From Planctomycetota bacterium (lineage in GTDB: Bacteria; Planctomycetota; Phycisphaerae; Phycisphaerales; UBA1924), in NCBI GenBank assembly GCA_018242625.1, contig JAFEBO010000006.1:62001-126000 (forward strand): DNA of 64,000 bases. The letters are read 5' to 3'. Shown piece after piece: positions 50,102 through 59,232 of this stretch. Position 1 is the stretch's first letter. Every line of letters starts with the position of its first letter. The notes beneath the pieces are model-generated. The model ran no database searches and was not told where the DNA came from. It saw only the letters and a program-made list of their open reading frames with translations. Made by a program: the position numbers and the translations under genes.

Positions 50102-51880
50102 TTACTCCGTCGGCACGTTGGCCACGGCGGATTCGGGCAGTTTGACCTTGGGGTTCTTGATGGATCCGTCCACTTTCTGTGCCTGATGGGCGCGGGCGAG
50201 AGCCAGCGCCAGTTCCTGCTGCGTGAACGGGAGGGACTTGGGCCGCGCGGTTCCTTTGAACGTGCGCTTCTGGAAGTCGGTCATGGCCATGGGAGGAAGG
50301 ATCACAGGGGTCGCTGCTTCTTTGCCTTCAGCGGGCGGTCCGCCGGCATTCTGTCCGCCGTACGAGGCGCCTTCTGCGGCACCCCCGCCGCCTCCGCCGC
50401 CGGATCCCATGTTGAGATCCCGGACGCCGCCGCCACCCCCGCCGCCACCACTCGATCCGCCTCCACCGCCGCCCCCACCACCACCTCCTCCTCCGCCGCC
50501 GGATGCGGTGGCTTCGGTACCGGAAGTGCTTGAGGAAACCTGCGTGGGGTCGGTTGTGTGCTGGCCGGTGCCGTCGGTCGGATGGGTCGTTCCATCGGTG
50601 GGCTGACCGTTGCCGAAGGGGTCGCCTCCGCCGCCGGTGTTGGGGTCTGTGCCGCCATTGGTTGGGTCGGTGCCACCGTTGGTTGGGTCGGTGCCGCCAT
50701 TGGTGGGATCCGTGCCGCCGGTGGGGTCGGTGCCTCCACCGGAGGGACCGGTGCCGCCGGTGGGATTGGTGCCGCCACCGGAGGGATCTGTGCCGCCGGT
50801 CGGATCGGTACCGCCACCGGAGGGGCCGGTACCTCCCGGGCCGCCGGAGCTGCCCGGGTAGATCACGCCCGCGATCACGTCTCGGGCGGTGTTGTCGTAA
50901 TACGCCTGCCAGGCGTAGAGCTCGGCCTCGGTGTAGAAGAAGTCCCAGATGACAACGCCCGCAGCGCCCGCCTGCTTGGGAAGCTCAAGGCCCTGGCGGA
51001 GGTTCTGGATGTTGATGAACTGGTTCGCAAAGCCCGCGGTGGAAGGGTGATACTTCAGAAGGAAGAACGGGAGCACGGGCTTACCGCGCGAATTGCGGAC
51101 AGCCTCGCTCACCATGCCGAGGATGTACGCCTCGTTGGCGGAGGGATCGATCTGGTTGGGGCCCGATCCGACCGAGTACATCGGATAGATCGAGGGGCAG
51201 AGAACGTCGGCGAGATCGAAGTACCAGCCGAGGTCGGTCTCGTTGAGCTGGCGGTACTTGTTGAGGTCGACGCCGGACTGGGGATAGCCGTTGAAGATCC
51301 AGTAGGAGCGGAGGGGAAGGCCGTAGACGGTGAACTTGGCCTTGGGGCGGAGCTGCTTGCCGAGGTTAAAACAGAACTCGTAGTACTTGCGGACTTCGGC
51401 CTTGAAAGCGGTTGAGATGATGCCGTCCCATTCGGTGGTGGGATGACCGGCAAGCAGGTCGGTGCGCTTGGTCTTGATGTAGTTGGTCCAGGCGTCCTTG
51501 ACGGACTGCTCGTTCCATTCCCAGATGGGCCACCAGTACTCGTAGTCGAAGTAGATGACGCCGGTGTAGTTGACGTCGGGGATGGTCTCGTTGATCGACG
51601 CGGTGAAGGCGGTGGTGTGACGGGCGTAGAAGGTGGGATCGTCCGCGATCTTGTGCGGGCCTTCCTGGGGGTTGAGCCCCATGGAGCCGCCGATCACGTC
51701 GTTCTTGATCGGCACCCCGCGCATGTTGATCAGGTTGTTGTTGCGGCTCTGGATGCTCAGGCGGACTTCGTAGCTGTTGCCGGGCCCTGCCAGGGCCGAG
51801 GCGGTCATGCCCGTCAGGGCGAGTGCGGCGAGCCCGCGGACCAGGCCGCGTGCAAGTCGGGGGGCAAGCGTCAACATCAT
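50102..51880 (-). CDS. Secreted GH56 hyaluronidase-like protein with glycine-rich tail
   Basis: 592 residues with a signal peptide ([23 protein letters not shown]). Residues about 85-335 look like family 56 hyaluronidases. [20 protein letters not shown] parallels the catalytic IDWE-x-WRP-x-W block (Asp 112, Glu 114). [20 protein letters not shown] parallels KLRP-x-A-x-W-G-Y-Y-x-F-P, and [12 protein letters not shown] and [10 protein letters not shown] match the ALYPSIY and GVVIWG motifs. The tail (about 340-500) is [14 protein letters not shown] repeats and long glycine runs, followed by a short charged domain. The ATG at 51880 has GGAGG eight bases before it. GH56 is mainly eukaryotic, so substrate in this organism is open; endo-hexosaminidase activity is inferred. 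Confidence 0.72.
   Translation of the reverse strand: MMLTLAPRLARGLVRGLAALALTGMTASALAGPGNSYEVRLSIQSRNNNLINMRGVPIKNDVIGGSMGLNPQEGPHKIADDPTFYARHTTAFTASINETIPDVNYTGVIYFDYEYWWPIWEWNEQSVKDAWTNYIKTKRTDLLAGHPTTEWDGIISTAFKAEVRKYYEFCFNLGKQLRPKAKFTVYGLPLRSYWIFNGYPQSGVDLNKYRQLNETDLGWYFDLADVLCPSIYPMYSVGSGPNQIDPSANEAYILGMVSEAVRNSRGKPVLPFFLLKYHPSTAGFANQFINIQNLRQGLELPKQAGAAGVVIWDFFYTEAELYAWQAYYDNTARDVIAGVIYPGSSGGPGGTGPSGGGTDPTGGTDPSGGGTNPTGGTGPSGGGTDPTGGTDPTNGGTDPTNGGTDPTNGGTDPNTGGGGDPFGNGQPTDGTTHPTDGTGQHTTDPTQVSSSTSGTEATASGGGGGGGGGGGGGGGSSGGGGGGGGVRDLNMGSGGGGGGGAAEGASYGGQNAGGPPAEGKEAATPVILPPMAMTDFQKRTFKGTARPKSLPFTQQELALALARAHQAQKVDGSIKNPKVKLPESAVANVPTE
50385..50850. repeat. Low-complexity tandem coding repeats ([14 protein letters not shown] / TNGGTDP and polyglycine)
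   Basis: The minus-strand coding sequence of the GH56-like protein contains about ten degenerate 18-21-base units encoding [18 protein letters not shown], followed by nearly uninterrupted GGN codons giving glycine runs of 15 and 8. Such runs are prone to length variation. The plus strand is correspondingly CC-rich. Confidence 0.85.
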
Positions 51881-52174
51881 GATGGAATCTCCTCCCGCTC
51901 CGAAAGTCTTCCGGACCCAGCAGCCGGAAGTACCCATGATTCATCGACTACTTTTGGCCGGACGGGCATGTTTCCTGCGTCCGAGAAACAAGGTTACTGA
52001 TCGGGGGCCGGTATAGATAGTGAAAATGGCAAAAACGGACGAAATAAGGGGTCGGCAGGAGACCCGACCGGCCACGCTGGGCCGTAGAGCGGTGGTTGTA
52101 TGGGACGGGAAATGTTCCGAGATTCGTGAATACCCGGGACCGATTGCGGGGAGGATTTCCGTGAGCAGGCAGGC

Positions 52175-53404
52175 GTGACGAGCGGGCCCTTTCACATCCT
52201 GATAAACGCCCTGTCCATGAGCAGCGGAGGCGGGTTTACGGTCTGCCGCGAACTGGTGCGGGGGCTGGCGGAAGAGCGCCCGGGGTGGCGGTTCACCGTC
52301 GCCATGACGGACGGGAGCTCGTATCACGAGCCGATGCGTCGCGAGCGATTTGCTTCGAACGTGTCGCTGCTCTGGGCGCCGGCGAACACCTGCGCGCTGG
52401 GGCGGCGGATCTGGTACGAGAACACCACGCTCGTGAACTGGGCGAAAGCGCACGGCGTGGGCGCCGTGCTACAGCTCAACGGGCAGAAGATCCCGCGGCT
52501 CAGGCTGCCGACGATTTCGCATGCGCAGGACCCTGTGCCGTTCTTGCCACATATGTGGTCAACCGGGAGAAGGGCGGCTTTTGGGGCTTGGCTGCGGAGG
52601 CGGGCGGTGCGGCAGGCGCTGATGCACGCGGATGTGATGGGCTTTACGAGCGGGTATTTGCGCGACCTTATCTGCGGCTGGGACAAAGTGACGCCGCGGC
52701 GGGCGGAGGTGTTTTACAACGCGGTGCCGCAGGACTGGTTTTCGCGCGAGGATTCGCAGATGCCCGCGCTTTCGGCGCGCCCGATGTGCGTGCTGACTGT
52801 CAGCGACGTGACCCGCCACAAAAGGCAGGACCTGGTCGCCCGGGCGGTGTGCGCCCTGCGCAAAGAGCGCGGCTTTGAGAAGCTTGAATACCGCATCGTC
52901 GGGCGCGTCTTTGACGAGGGATATGCGGAGGGGATTCGCGAGCTTTCGCGGCGGACGGGGGCGGAAGTGGGCGCGACGAAGCCGGTTGTTGAATTGGTGG
53001 GCAGGCTGAGCGGGGATGAGCTTGCCGCCGAATTTAAGAACGCCCGGTGCTTCGCGTTCATGAGCGTGTGCGAGAGCTTCGGGATTCCGCCTTTGGAGGC
53101 GATGAGCTTTGGAACGCCGGTGATTTCGAGCGACTGCTGCGCCATGCCGGAAGTCCTGGGGAAGGCGGCGGCGTTCGTGCGGGCCGATGACGAGGAGGGC
53201 CTGAAGGAGACGCTCAAGCGTGTGCTGACGAAGGATGGGCTCGCCGCGGACATGAGGGCGCGCGGGTTCGAGCGGTTTCGCACATTCACCTGGGGGGAGA
53301 CGGTGAGGAAGATGGCGGGGTGTTTTGGAGAGATGGTGGGTGAATTCGGAGCTCGGAGCGCGGAATTGACCATGCGAGAACGGCGAACGGGCCAAGTGGA
53401 CTAG
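52175..53404 (+). CDS. Family 4-type glycosyltransferase
   Basis: 409 residues from GTG. FHILINALSMSSGGGFTVCRELVRGLAEERPGWRFTVAM opens the acceptor domain; PTISHAQDPVPFLPHMW and ADVMGFTSGYLRDLI follow. The donor domain has MCVLTVSDVTRHKRQDLVARAVCALRKERGFEKLEYRIVG, VELVGRLSGDELAAEFKNARCFAFMSVCESFGIPPLEAMSFGTPVISSDCCAMPEVLGKAAAFVRADDEEGL, with the E-x7-E motif. No signal peptide. Divergent from the GH56-like gene over a 294-base gap that holds nothing I can identify beyond likely promoters. Donor and acceptor unknown. Confidence 0.86.
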   Translation: MTSGPFHILINALSMSSGGGFTVCRELVRGLAEERPGWRFTVAMTDGSSYHEPMRRERFASNVSLLWAPANTCALGRRIWYENTTLVNWAKAHGVGAVLQLNGQKIPRLRLPTISHAQDPVPFLPHMWSTGRRAAFGAWLRRRAVRQALMHADVMGFTSGYLRDLICGWDKVTPRRAEVFYNAVPQDWFSREDSQMPALSARPMCVLTVSDVTRHKRQDLVARAVCALRKERGFEKLEYRIVGRVFDEGYAEGIRELSRRTGAEVGATKPVVELVGRLSGDELAAEFKNARCFAFMSVCESFGIPPLEAMSFGTPVISSDCCAMPEVLGKAAAFVRADDEEGLKETLKRVLTKDGLAADMRARGFERFRTFTWGETVRKMAGCFGEMVGEFGARSAELTMRERRTGQVD

Positions 53405-53409
53405 TACTC

Positions 53410-53665
53410 GTTTGCATTCCCCGTCGGGGCGAACGCGGCCGACCATTGGGATGCTGTGGCACGGAGCGGACATGTTCATGGCGAGCATGCCGGTTTCGCG
53501 CACGGACATGTTGTCGGGCAGGAGCTTCTGGACTTTGGCGTTGACGCCTTGGAAATCGACGCCGATCATGTTGGAGAGGCCACGTCCCATCTGGATCATG
53601 GGGTGATGGGGCATGTGGCAGTGCATAGCCCGATCGCCGGGGTTGTGGCGATGAACTGGACAATG
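53410..53665 (-). pseudogene. Multicopper oxidase (CopA-like) C-terminal remnant
   Basis: On the minus strand VQFIATTP in one frame continues as PGDRAMHCHMPHHPMIQMGRGLSNMIGVDFQGVNAKVQKLLPDNMSVRETGMLAMNMSAPCHSIPMVG in another, with the shift near 53640. The HCHMPHHPM block is the type 1/type 3 copper site of CopA-family multicopper oxidases (PGDWALHCHxxHHxMNxMG). Only the last cupredoxin segment is present, there is no start, and the stretch runs to the neighbouring glycosyltransferase gene. This is a decayed fragment, not a gene. Confidence 0.75.
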
Positions 53666-54181
53666 CAGCCAGCTCGTCCGATCGGAGAGGCGTCGCATCA
53701 AGGAGAGTGCTCGATGCTCCGCGAGAGGAGCTTTTCGACGGGGCAACCGCGAATTGCGCGCCTCTTCATTTGGTTGTAACGACTTGCGAGGGGACGCGAC
53801 ACCCACATTCGAGCGATCTACGCACATAGTTGTGGAGGGACTTGAGTTAATGTCTGATGTTGTATGTGGTTAGCAATTGACTGCTGACAACTCATCATTG
53901 TGTTTTTTTATCCAACTGAGTGTTTCACAGTATTTTTGCATTTGGTACAACACGACCGCGCCGTGATCTGGTATATATCTCACCGACCTCGCGGAGAGAG
54001 CGGGTTTGGATGACAAATCGGGACTGCGTCCGGCGACCTTCTCGTGGCGGGTCGGGTGACGATGACGGATCGGATTCTCGACCCGGGGTAATCACTCGCG
54101 GTGTGTGTAGCACCGATTTATGCCGTGTCCAGGATTTTGCTCCAACAGCATCCGGACCGAGGTCTATTTCAGGAGACGACC
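53666..54181. other. AT-rich intergenic stretch upstream of large dockerin-tagged protein
   Basis: No coding region was recognised here. Base composition from about 53780 to 53990 is markedly AT-rich compared with the rest, with runs such as TTTTTTT and TATATAT (near 53975). The 5' part still contains remnants of the oxidase. A TATATA element and TTGCAT lie within 40 bases but not at canonical spacing, so no promoter is called. The AGGAG ribosome-binding site for the next gene is at the right end. Confidence 0.4.
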
Positions 54182-56500
54182 ATGCGTCGGATACCGAAAT
54201 CGAGTTACGTCTTGGCATCGCTTCTAATAAGTTCGCAGTGCTTGGGGCAGGAGTCGCTTCCCGAAGTGCCGCCCGACGAGACGCCGATGGCCCCGGTGCG
54301 GGCATGGACGTCTGGCGAGGTTTTGGGCCTGACGGCGCCGTCAGATCCCCGGGTCACGCAGATTCAAAGGTGGGACATTTACTACACCGTGGGAAGCCCG
54401 TCGACCCGCAGCCCGGAGCACATTGCGGACCAGATCGCGTACATGATCCACACTGCGGGACTGCCGTCGGGGCGCGTGGCGGTCGAGCTAGTCAACGTGG
54501 CGACGGGCAATCTGACGCAGATTCCGGCTGGCACGGGCTATATGCGTTTTCCGGCACTGCTCGCGCATGAGTACGACACGCTTTTTCAGGGCCCGAGCCT
54601 CGATCCGATCGAGAACGCGAGAACTCCGTGGATGTACTGGGGAATTCTCGAGGGTACGGAATGGATGGAAGCGTTTATCGAGGAACTCGACGACAAAGTC
54701 GGCCTTGACTACATCCCTGTGCCGGACCGCTTCATATTTGACGACGAGCCCGGTGATTTTTTCGTCGGCACTTTCCATCTGGATTCAACCAACATCAGCA
54801 ACGTGGTTGATTACTGGAGCTACATGGTCCTGGATACACGCTGGGACACGGAGCCGGTGCCCGGATTCAATGGCGACACGATGGATGATCTGTGGTACGA
54901 CGCCGTAAACAATCAGGGGGTGACAGATCCCACCGTTCCGGGTACGTGGAACAGCAGCTACTACGGCGGCTCGGCGGCGAACGAGAAGTGGGTGTACTGG
55001 TTCCGCAGCGTCATGCGTCAGGCCGAAGAAGGCGCGATGCAGGAAGCTTACTACGACACGATCCATGCCACGTTCCCCGATGCGAAGTGCTCAGATTATG
55101 ACCGCTCGATGTGGACGGACGGGAGCGACAATAACAACAACAGCTGGTTCGGCGGCGACTGGGCAGGCGCGACCGGTCGGCGCATGCACTGGGACGGGCA
55201 GGGTGACTTGCAGGCACCGTGCATGTACCTGCAGGCGGGAAGCGATTTTTACAATCAGTCGGCTGCTTCTCGGTATGCCCTGACGAATGACGTGGGCAAC
55301 GAGCTCGACTGGTGCCCGTTCGAGCCCATCGACATGTACTCATCCCGGATTGGTCGCTTTGTGATGGACGCGTGCGTGCGGTCGTTCAGCGGTTCGCGGA
55401 AGGGCAGCCTCGTATCCGGAAACTTCGAAGGCACGCTTGCGCCGTGGCTTCCGCTTCCCGGCATGTTCTTTCTGCTGGGGGGCGCGGATGTGTGGGTGTC
55501 GGATTGCTATCCGTCCACAGAGATTGACGGCACATTCGGCGCCGGCAATTTCTACATCGCTTACTGCGACTATGTTCGGCGTACCCTCGCCAACGCGCGT
55601 GCACGCGGATCGTGTGAAGTCCATTTCTGGAATGATGTCGGCTTGCACCTTGACGCCGGCGGGTTGGAGGGCTGTCTTTACAACGCCTACACCGATATCA
55701 ATGCGTCCGTCGGGCCGCAGAAAGATTTCCCGTACGACCGCGTCTCCGCGCTTCTGGATCAGGTGTGGGGCTTCCGCTACTACTCCAAGTCGGCCGCGAC
55801 GGGCAGCGTTTCGGCGGGTGGATCGAGCAGCCCTCCCGCCCTGGAATTTGCGTTCGGAGACCAGTTGCAGATGACGCCTGCGACTGTGTCGGGCCAGTTC
55901 AAGACCGCGATCAAAGCCACCTTCACCAATTCCTACTCGATTCTGCACGGAGATCCTGCATACCTGCGCATCAATATCGAAGCCTCGTCGACGTCGAATA
56001 CAACGCTCAGCGTCGATGTCTGGGATTACACCCACAGCGAATGGGACGCGGTTGATATTGATCCTTCCGGCAATACCGCTACGGCGGGCGACATCACGGG
56101 CGGAAGCCCGGGGCCGACAAAGCGTGTCTCAGGGCGAATTGCGGGCCCAGACCATTTCGGCGGGTTCGGCGAAGTCACCGTACGTGCTAAAACAGCGGGA
56201 GCCACGGCGGGAGGAACCAACTACGTTTATTACGACCTAATCCAAGTGGTCGCGGACGACGACGTTGAGTTTTCTTCGGCCGACATCAACTTTGATGGAG
56301 TCGTGGATTGTTCGGACTACGCGACTTGGAAATACATTTATTACGCGGCGTCGCACGGATCGCCTCCCGGCAGGCTTCTTTCGCTTGCTGATTTCAATCA
56401 CGATGGCGCGGTCAATACCAGCGACGACAGCGCCTTCGAGGCGGCTTGGGGGCTTGAGTGCGAGGAATCGTGCGACCTTGATGTTTGCGTTCTGCCGTGA
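54182..56500 (+). CDS. Large secreted protein with dockerin-like C-terminus
   Basis: 772 residues starting MRRIPKSSYVLASLLISSQCLGQ, a signal peptide; AGGAG lies seven bases before the ATG at 54182. The body (about 40-560) has no family I recognise. It contains QIQRWDIYYTVGSPSTRSPEHIADQIAYMIH, FIFDDEPGDFFVGTFHLDSTNISNVVDYWSYMVLDTRWDTEP and ADVWVSDCYPSTEIDGTFGAGNFYIAYCDYVRRTLANARARGSCEVHFWNDVG. The last two stretches, with paired acidic residues on strands, recall TIM-barrel glycosidase-like proteins. Residues 560-700 are a beta-sandwich domain. The C-terminus carries two divergent EF-hand-like loops (INFDGVVDCSDY, FNHDGAVNTSDD) and cysteines. Followed by a terminator. Function unknown. Confidence 0.7.
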   Translation: MRRIPKSSYVLASLLISSQCLGQESLPEVPPDETPMAPVRAWTSGEVLGLTAPSDPRVTQIQRWDIYYTVGSPSTRSPEHIADQIAYMIHTAGLPSGRVAVELVNVATGNLTQIPAGTGYMRFPALLAHEYDTLFQGPSLDPIENARTPWMYWGILEGTEWMEAFIEELDDKVGLDYIPVPDRFIFDDEPGDFFVGTFHLDSTNISNVVDYWSYMVLDTRWDTEPVPGFNGDTMDDLWYDAVNNQGVTDPTVPGTWNSSYYGGSAANEKWVYWFRSVMRQAEEGAMQEAYYDTIHATFPDAKCSDYDRSMWTDGSDNNNNSWFGGDWAGATGRRMHWDGQGDLQAPCMYLQAGSDFYNQSAASRYALTNDVGNELDWCPFEPIDMYSSRIGRFVMDACVRSFSGSRKGSLVSGNFEGTLAPWLPLPGMFFLLGGADVWVSDCYPSTEIDGTFGAGNFYIAYCDYVRRTLANARARGSCEVHFWNDVGLHLDAGGLEGCLYNAYTDINASVGPQKDFPYDRVSALLDQVWGFRYYSKSAATGSVSAGGSSSPPALEFAFGDQLQMTPATVSGQFKTAIKATFTNSYSILHGDPAYLRINIEASSTSNTTLSVDVWDYTHSEWDAVDIDPSGNTATAGDITGGSPGPTKRVSGRIAGPDHFGGFGEVTVRAKTAGATAGGTNYVYYDLIQVVADDDVEFSSADINFDGVVDCSDYATWKYIYYAASHGSPPGRLLSLADFNHDGAVNTSDDSAFEAAWGLECEESCDLDVCVLP

Positions 56501-56527
56501 CGCGTGCCGGGGTTGAACCATTGAGAT

Positions 56528-56575
56528 TCCCGTCTCTTCCGGGGCTCGACCCAGGGAGAGGCGGGATTTTTCTTT
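56528..56575 (+). terminator. Terminator after large dockerin-tagged protein
   Basis: 13-bp imperfect stem TCCCGTCTCTTCC / GGGAGAGGCGGGA (G-T pairs) with a 13-base loop, followed by TTTTTCTTT. It begins 28 bases after the stop at 56500. Confidence 0.85.
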
Positions 56576-56692
56576 GCCGGGTGTCGGAGGCATCGAGAGC
56601 TTCGCCCTGCTGTGACGGTGCTAGGGTTTGCTGCGAAGGCCGCGGGTCGGCGTTGAAAGAATGAAGGAAACGGGGCGGAAGTCCGATCGGTG

Positions 56693-57688
56693 ATGCAGCG
56701 TATGAAGCACTTCATTGTCGAACGATTTCCAAAGGTTGCGGGCGGGCTTTCGGGGAGGACGGCGCTCGTCACGGGCGGGGCAGGGTTTATCGGGTCACAT
56801 TTGTCTGAGGCGCTCGTGGCCTGCGGAGTCAATGTCCGCGTGCTGGACGATCTATCGGGCGGGTTCGAAACCAACTTGCCGCGCGGCGGACCGGGCACGA
56901 TCGCCTTTACCCGGGCTTCAATCCTCGATGACACGCTGCTGAGGAAGGCGCTGGCTGGCTGCGACTTTGTTTTCCACCAGGCGGCGCTTGTGAGCGTTCC
57001 CGAGAGCGTGGAAAAGCCCGAGAAGTGCCTGATGGTCAACGTGGAGGGGACGCAGCGGGTGCTTTTGGCCGCTCGGGATGCCGGTGTGAAGCGGGTGATG
57101 TTCGCCGCGAGCGCCGCCGCCTACGGCAACACGCCCAGTCTGCCAAGCAAGGAAACGGACACGCCCGATGTGTGGTCGCCTTACGCGATGAGCAAGGTGA
57201 GCGGGGAACTGCTGCTGAGGACCTTCGCCCGCTGCTACGGGCTTTCCTGCATCAGCCTTCGCTATTTCAACATCTTCGGGCCGCGGCAGGACCCCAAGAG
57301 CCCGTACGCCGCCGTCATCAGCGCCTTCGCAGATGTGCTGAGCGCCAAGAAGCAACCGCGCGTGCTGGGCGATGGGGAGCAGACGCGCGACTTTACATAC
57401 ATCGACAACGTGGTGCTTGCCAACCTGCTGGCGGCAACCTCCGAAAAGCCGCTGGCGGGCGAGGTTGTGAACATCGGGACCGGCGCGCGGATCTCGCTGC
57501 TGCAGGTTCTGAAGCACATGGGAGAAGTGCTCAAGGTGGACTCGACGCCAACCTTCGGCCCGCCCCGCGCCGGCGATGTGAGGCACTCGTCGGCCGATAT
57601 CTCGCAGGCGCGATCGCTCCTGGGCTATGAGCCGATCGTGGACTTTGGCGAGGGCATCCGCAGGACGCTGGAGTGGGCAGGGAGGTAA
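56693..57688 (+). CDS. NAD-dependent nucleotide-sugar epimerase/dehydratase
   Basis: 331-residue extended SDR enzyme. ALVTGGAGFIGSHLSEALVACGVNVRVLDDLSGG binds NAD. Catalytic residues are in FAASAAAYGNTPSLPSKETDTPDVWSPYAMSKVSGELLLRTFARCYGL (S/T and YxxxK, here YAMSK). LRYFNIFGPRQDPKSPYAAVISAF and FTYIDNVVLANLLAAT belong to the GalE/WbpP-type C-terminal lobe. It likely interconverts UDP-GlcNAc and UDP-GalNAc or a related UDP-sugar for glycan synthesis. Three starts are possible (GTG 56690, ATG 56693, ATG 56702). Stands alone after a terminator. Confidence 0.9.
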   Translation: MQRMKHFIVERFPKVAGGLSGRTALVTGGAGFIGSHLSEALVACGVNVRVLDDLSGGFETNLPRGGPGTIAFTRASILDDTLLRKALAGCDFVFHQAALVSVPESVEKPEKCLMVNVEGTQRVLLAARDAGVKRVMFAASAAAYGNTPSLPSKETDTPDVWSPYAMSKVSGELLLRTFARCYGLSCISLRYFNIFGPRQDPKSPYAAVISAFADVLSAKKQPRVLGDGEQTRDFTYIDNVVLANLLAATSEKPLAGEVVNIGTGARISLLQVLKHMGEVLKVDSTPTFGPPRAGDVRHSSADISQARSLLGYEPIVDFGEGIRRTLEWAGR

Positions 57689-57818
57689 TCACCTTCCTGG
57701 CCGGTCACTTCCTGCAACGGCACTTCTGCCCCATCACACAGCCGGCGCGCGTTCTCGGGCAGTGAACAAATGTTGCCGGGCGAAAGAGCCCGACCCGAGT
57801 TCCCAACAATCACTGCTC

Positions 57819-58763
57819 ATGACAGCTGAAACTGCTTGTTTGCCCGCCTCGTCGAAGCTCGCTCGCGTGGGCTGGTTCCTGCTCCTGAACCCCGTGACCC
57901 GGATCGTTGTGGGCTTTGTGGTGATTGCGCTGGCGTCGCTGGGCGCTCAGAAAGCCGTCGACCCCATCCACCTTCACAGGGCCGACGAAAGCACGCGTTC
58001 GGGGCTCGTGCTCGAGGTGATTGCGGCAATCATCATGACGGGGGTCATCCTCGGCGCCTACGCGCTGTTTGTGCGTGTCTATGAGAAACGGTGGCCGGCG
58101 GAGGTGGGGCGCATCGGATGGCTGGTGCCGGGCCTCGCGCTCGGCGCTGCGCTCCTCACGGTTGTGGTTATGGCGCTCAGGCTCGGGGGCTGGCAGGTCG
58201 TGGAGAGCACCGAACCGGCAGCACGCTGGGCCGGGCTCATCGTGCGAGCTCTGGCGGCGGGTCTTGTCGTCGCAACCATGGAAGAGGTCCTGCTGCGCGG
58301 CGTTTTCTTCCGCATTCTCGAAAACTCGCTGGGCTCGTGGATCGCGGTGCTGCTCTCCGCGCTCTTGTTCGGGCTTCTGCACGCAGGAAACCCCAATGCA
58401 ACGCTCGCCGTGGCGCTCCGGCTGAGTCTCCAGGCCGGGGTGCTGCTCGCCGCGGCCTACATGCTCAGCCGCTCCCTGTGGTTTGTCATCGGGATTCACT
58501 GCGCCTGGAACGCGCTCCAGCAGGGCGTCTTCGGCGGCGCACTCAGCGGATCGGACGTCCACGCGATCCAGACCGCGGCCGCCCGGGGCCCGGACCTGCT
58601 CTCCGGGGGCGGATTCGGAGTCGAGGGCTCTATTTTCGCCACGATCGTCTGCGGGTGCGCCGGGGTCGCATGCTGCGTGGCGGCGGTCCGCATGGGAAAA
58701 GTGGAGCGGCCCTTCTGGAAGCGACCGGAACCCGCGACACCGACCGTCTTGCTCCCCGCCTGA
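57819..58763 (+). CDS. CPBP-family intramembrane metalloprotease (CAAX-protease-like)
   Basis: 314 residues with about eight hydrophobic helices. The CPBP/ABI signature is intact: VATMEEVLLRGVFFRILE (EExxxR, Glu pair near 163), FGLLHAGNPNAT (FxxxH) and VIGIHCAWNALQQGVFG (HxxxN/D). These integral membrane proteases cleave prenylated or bacteriocin-related peptides in other organisms; the substrate here is unknown. ATG 57819 is chosen over an in-frame start at 57627 because the upstream part overlaps the preceding gene and lacks family similarity. A small membrane-protein gene follows after 28 bases. Confidence 0.88.
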   Translation: MTAETACLPASSKLARVGWFLLLNPVTRIVVGFVVIALASLGAQKAVDPIHLHRADESTRSGLVLEVIAAIIMTGVILGAYALFVRVYEKRWPAEVGRIGWLVPGLALGAALLTVVVMALRLGGWQVVESTEPAARWAGLIVRALAAGLVVATMEEVLLRGVFFRILENSLGSWIAVLLSALLFGLLHAGNPNATLAVALRLSLQAGVLLAAAYMLSRSLWFVIGIHCAWNALQQGVFGGALSGSDVHAIQTAAARGPDLLSGGGFGVEGSIFATIVCGCAGVACCVAAVRMGKVERPFWKRPEPATPTVLLPA

Positions 58764-58791
58764 TCGATAAGCTGTGCCGCAAGGAGCTTCC

Positions 58792-59232
58792 ATGCTGCGA
58801 GCGATTTCGGGCGTGATTGTGAGCTACATCGTGCTGGCGATTGCGGTCATGCTCGGCTTTGCCGCGCTCTGGTTCGCTTTCGGCGTCGATGGAATGCTCG
58901 AACCCGGATCATTCAAGCCGACGATGACGCTCAACATCGGCGCGGTCGCGACGAGCGCCCTGGGGGCCATCCTCGGGGGCGCGGTCTGCCGCGCGATTAC
59001 GCGCTCGGCAAAACCTCCCATGGTGCTGGCAGGGATTGTGCTGGTCCTGGGGATGATCGCTGCGGCCGTGACGATCCGGAAGCCGCAGCCCGGCGTTCGT
59101 GCGCCGGATCTTCCTGTGATGGAAGCGATCCGGCAGGGGCGTGAGCCGGACTGGTTCGCGATCTGCAATCCGCTGATCGGTGCCGCCGGCGTGATCGCGG
59201 GATCGGCCATCGCGAAAAGGGGCCGCCCATGA
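58792..59232 (+). CDS. Small membrane protein of unknown function
   Basis: 146 residues with three to four hydrophobic helices (ISGVIVSYIVLAIAVMLGFAALWFAF, IGAVATSALGAILGGAVCRAI, MVLAGIVLVLGMIAAAVTI, PLIGAAGVIAGSAIA). ATG 58792 follows AAGGAGCTTCC. The stop overlaps the start of a lipoprotein gene as ATGA, so they are translated together, and it follows the CPBP protease closely. No domain recognised. Confidence 0.72.
   Translation: MLRAISGVIVSYIVLAIAVMLGFAALWFAFGVDGMLEPGSFKPTMTLNIGAVATSALGAILGGAVCRAITRSAKPPMVLAGIVLVLGMIAAAVTIRKPQPGVRAPDLPVMEAIRQGREPDWFAICNPLIGAAGVIAGSAIAKRGRP

Noticed and set aside
50600-50861. Array of short direct repeats resembling a CRISPR or satellite
   Set aside because: The repeats are in frame on the minus strand, encode TDPTNGG-type linkers and have no unique spacers of constant length.
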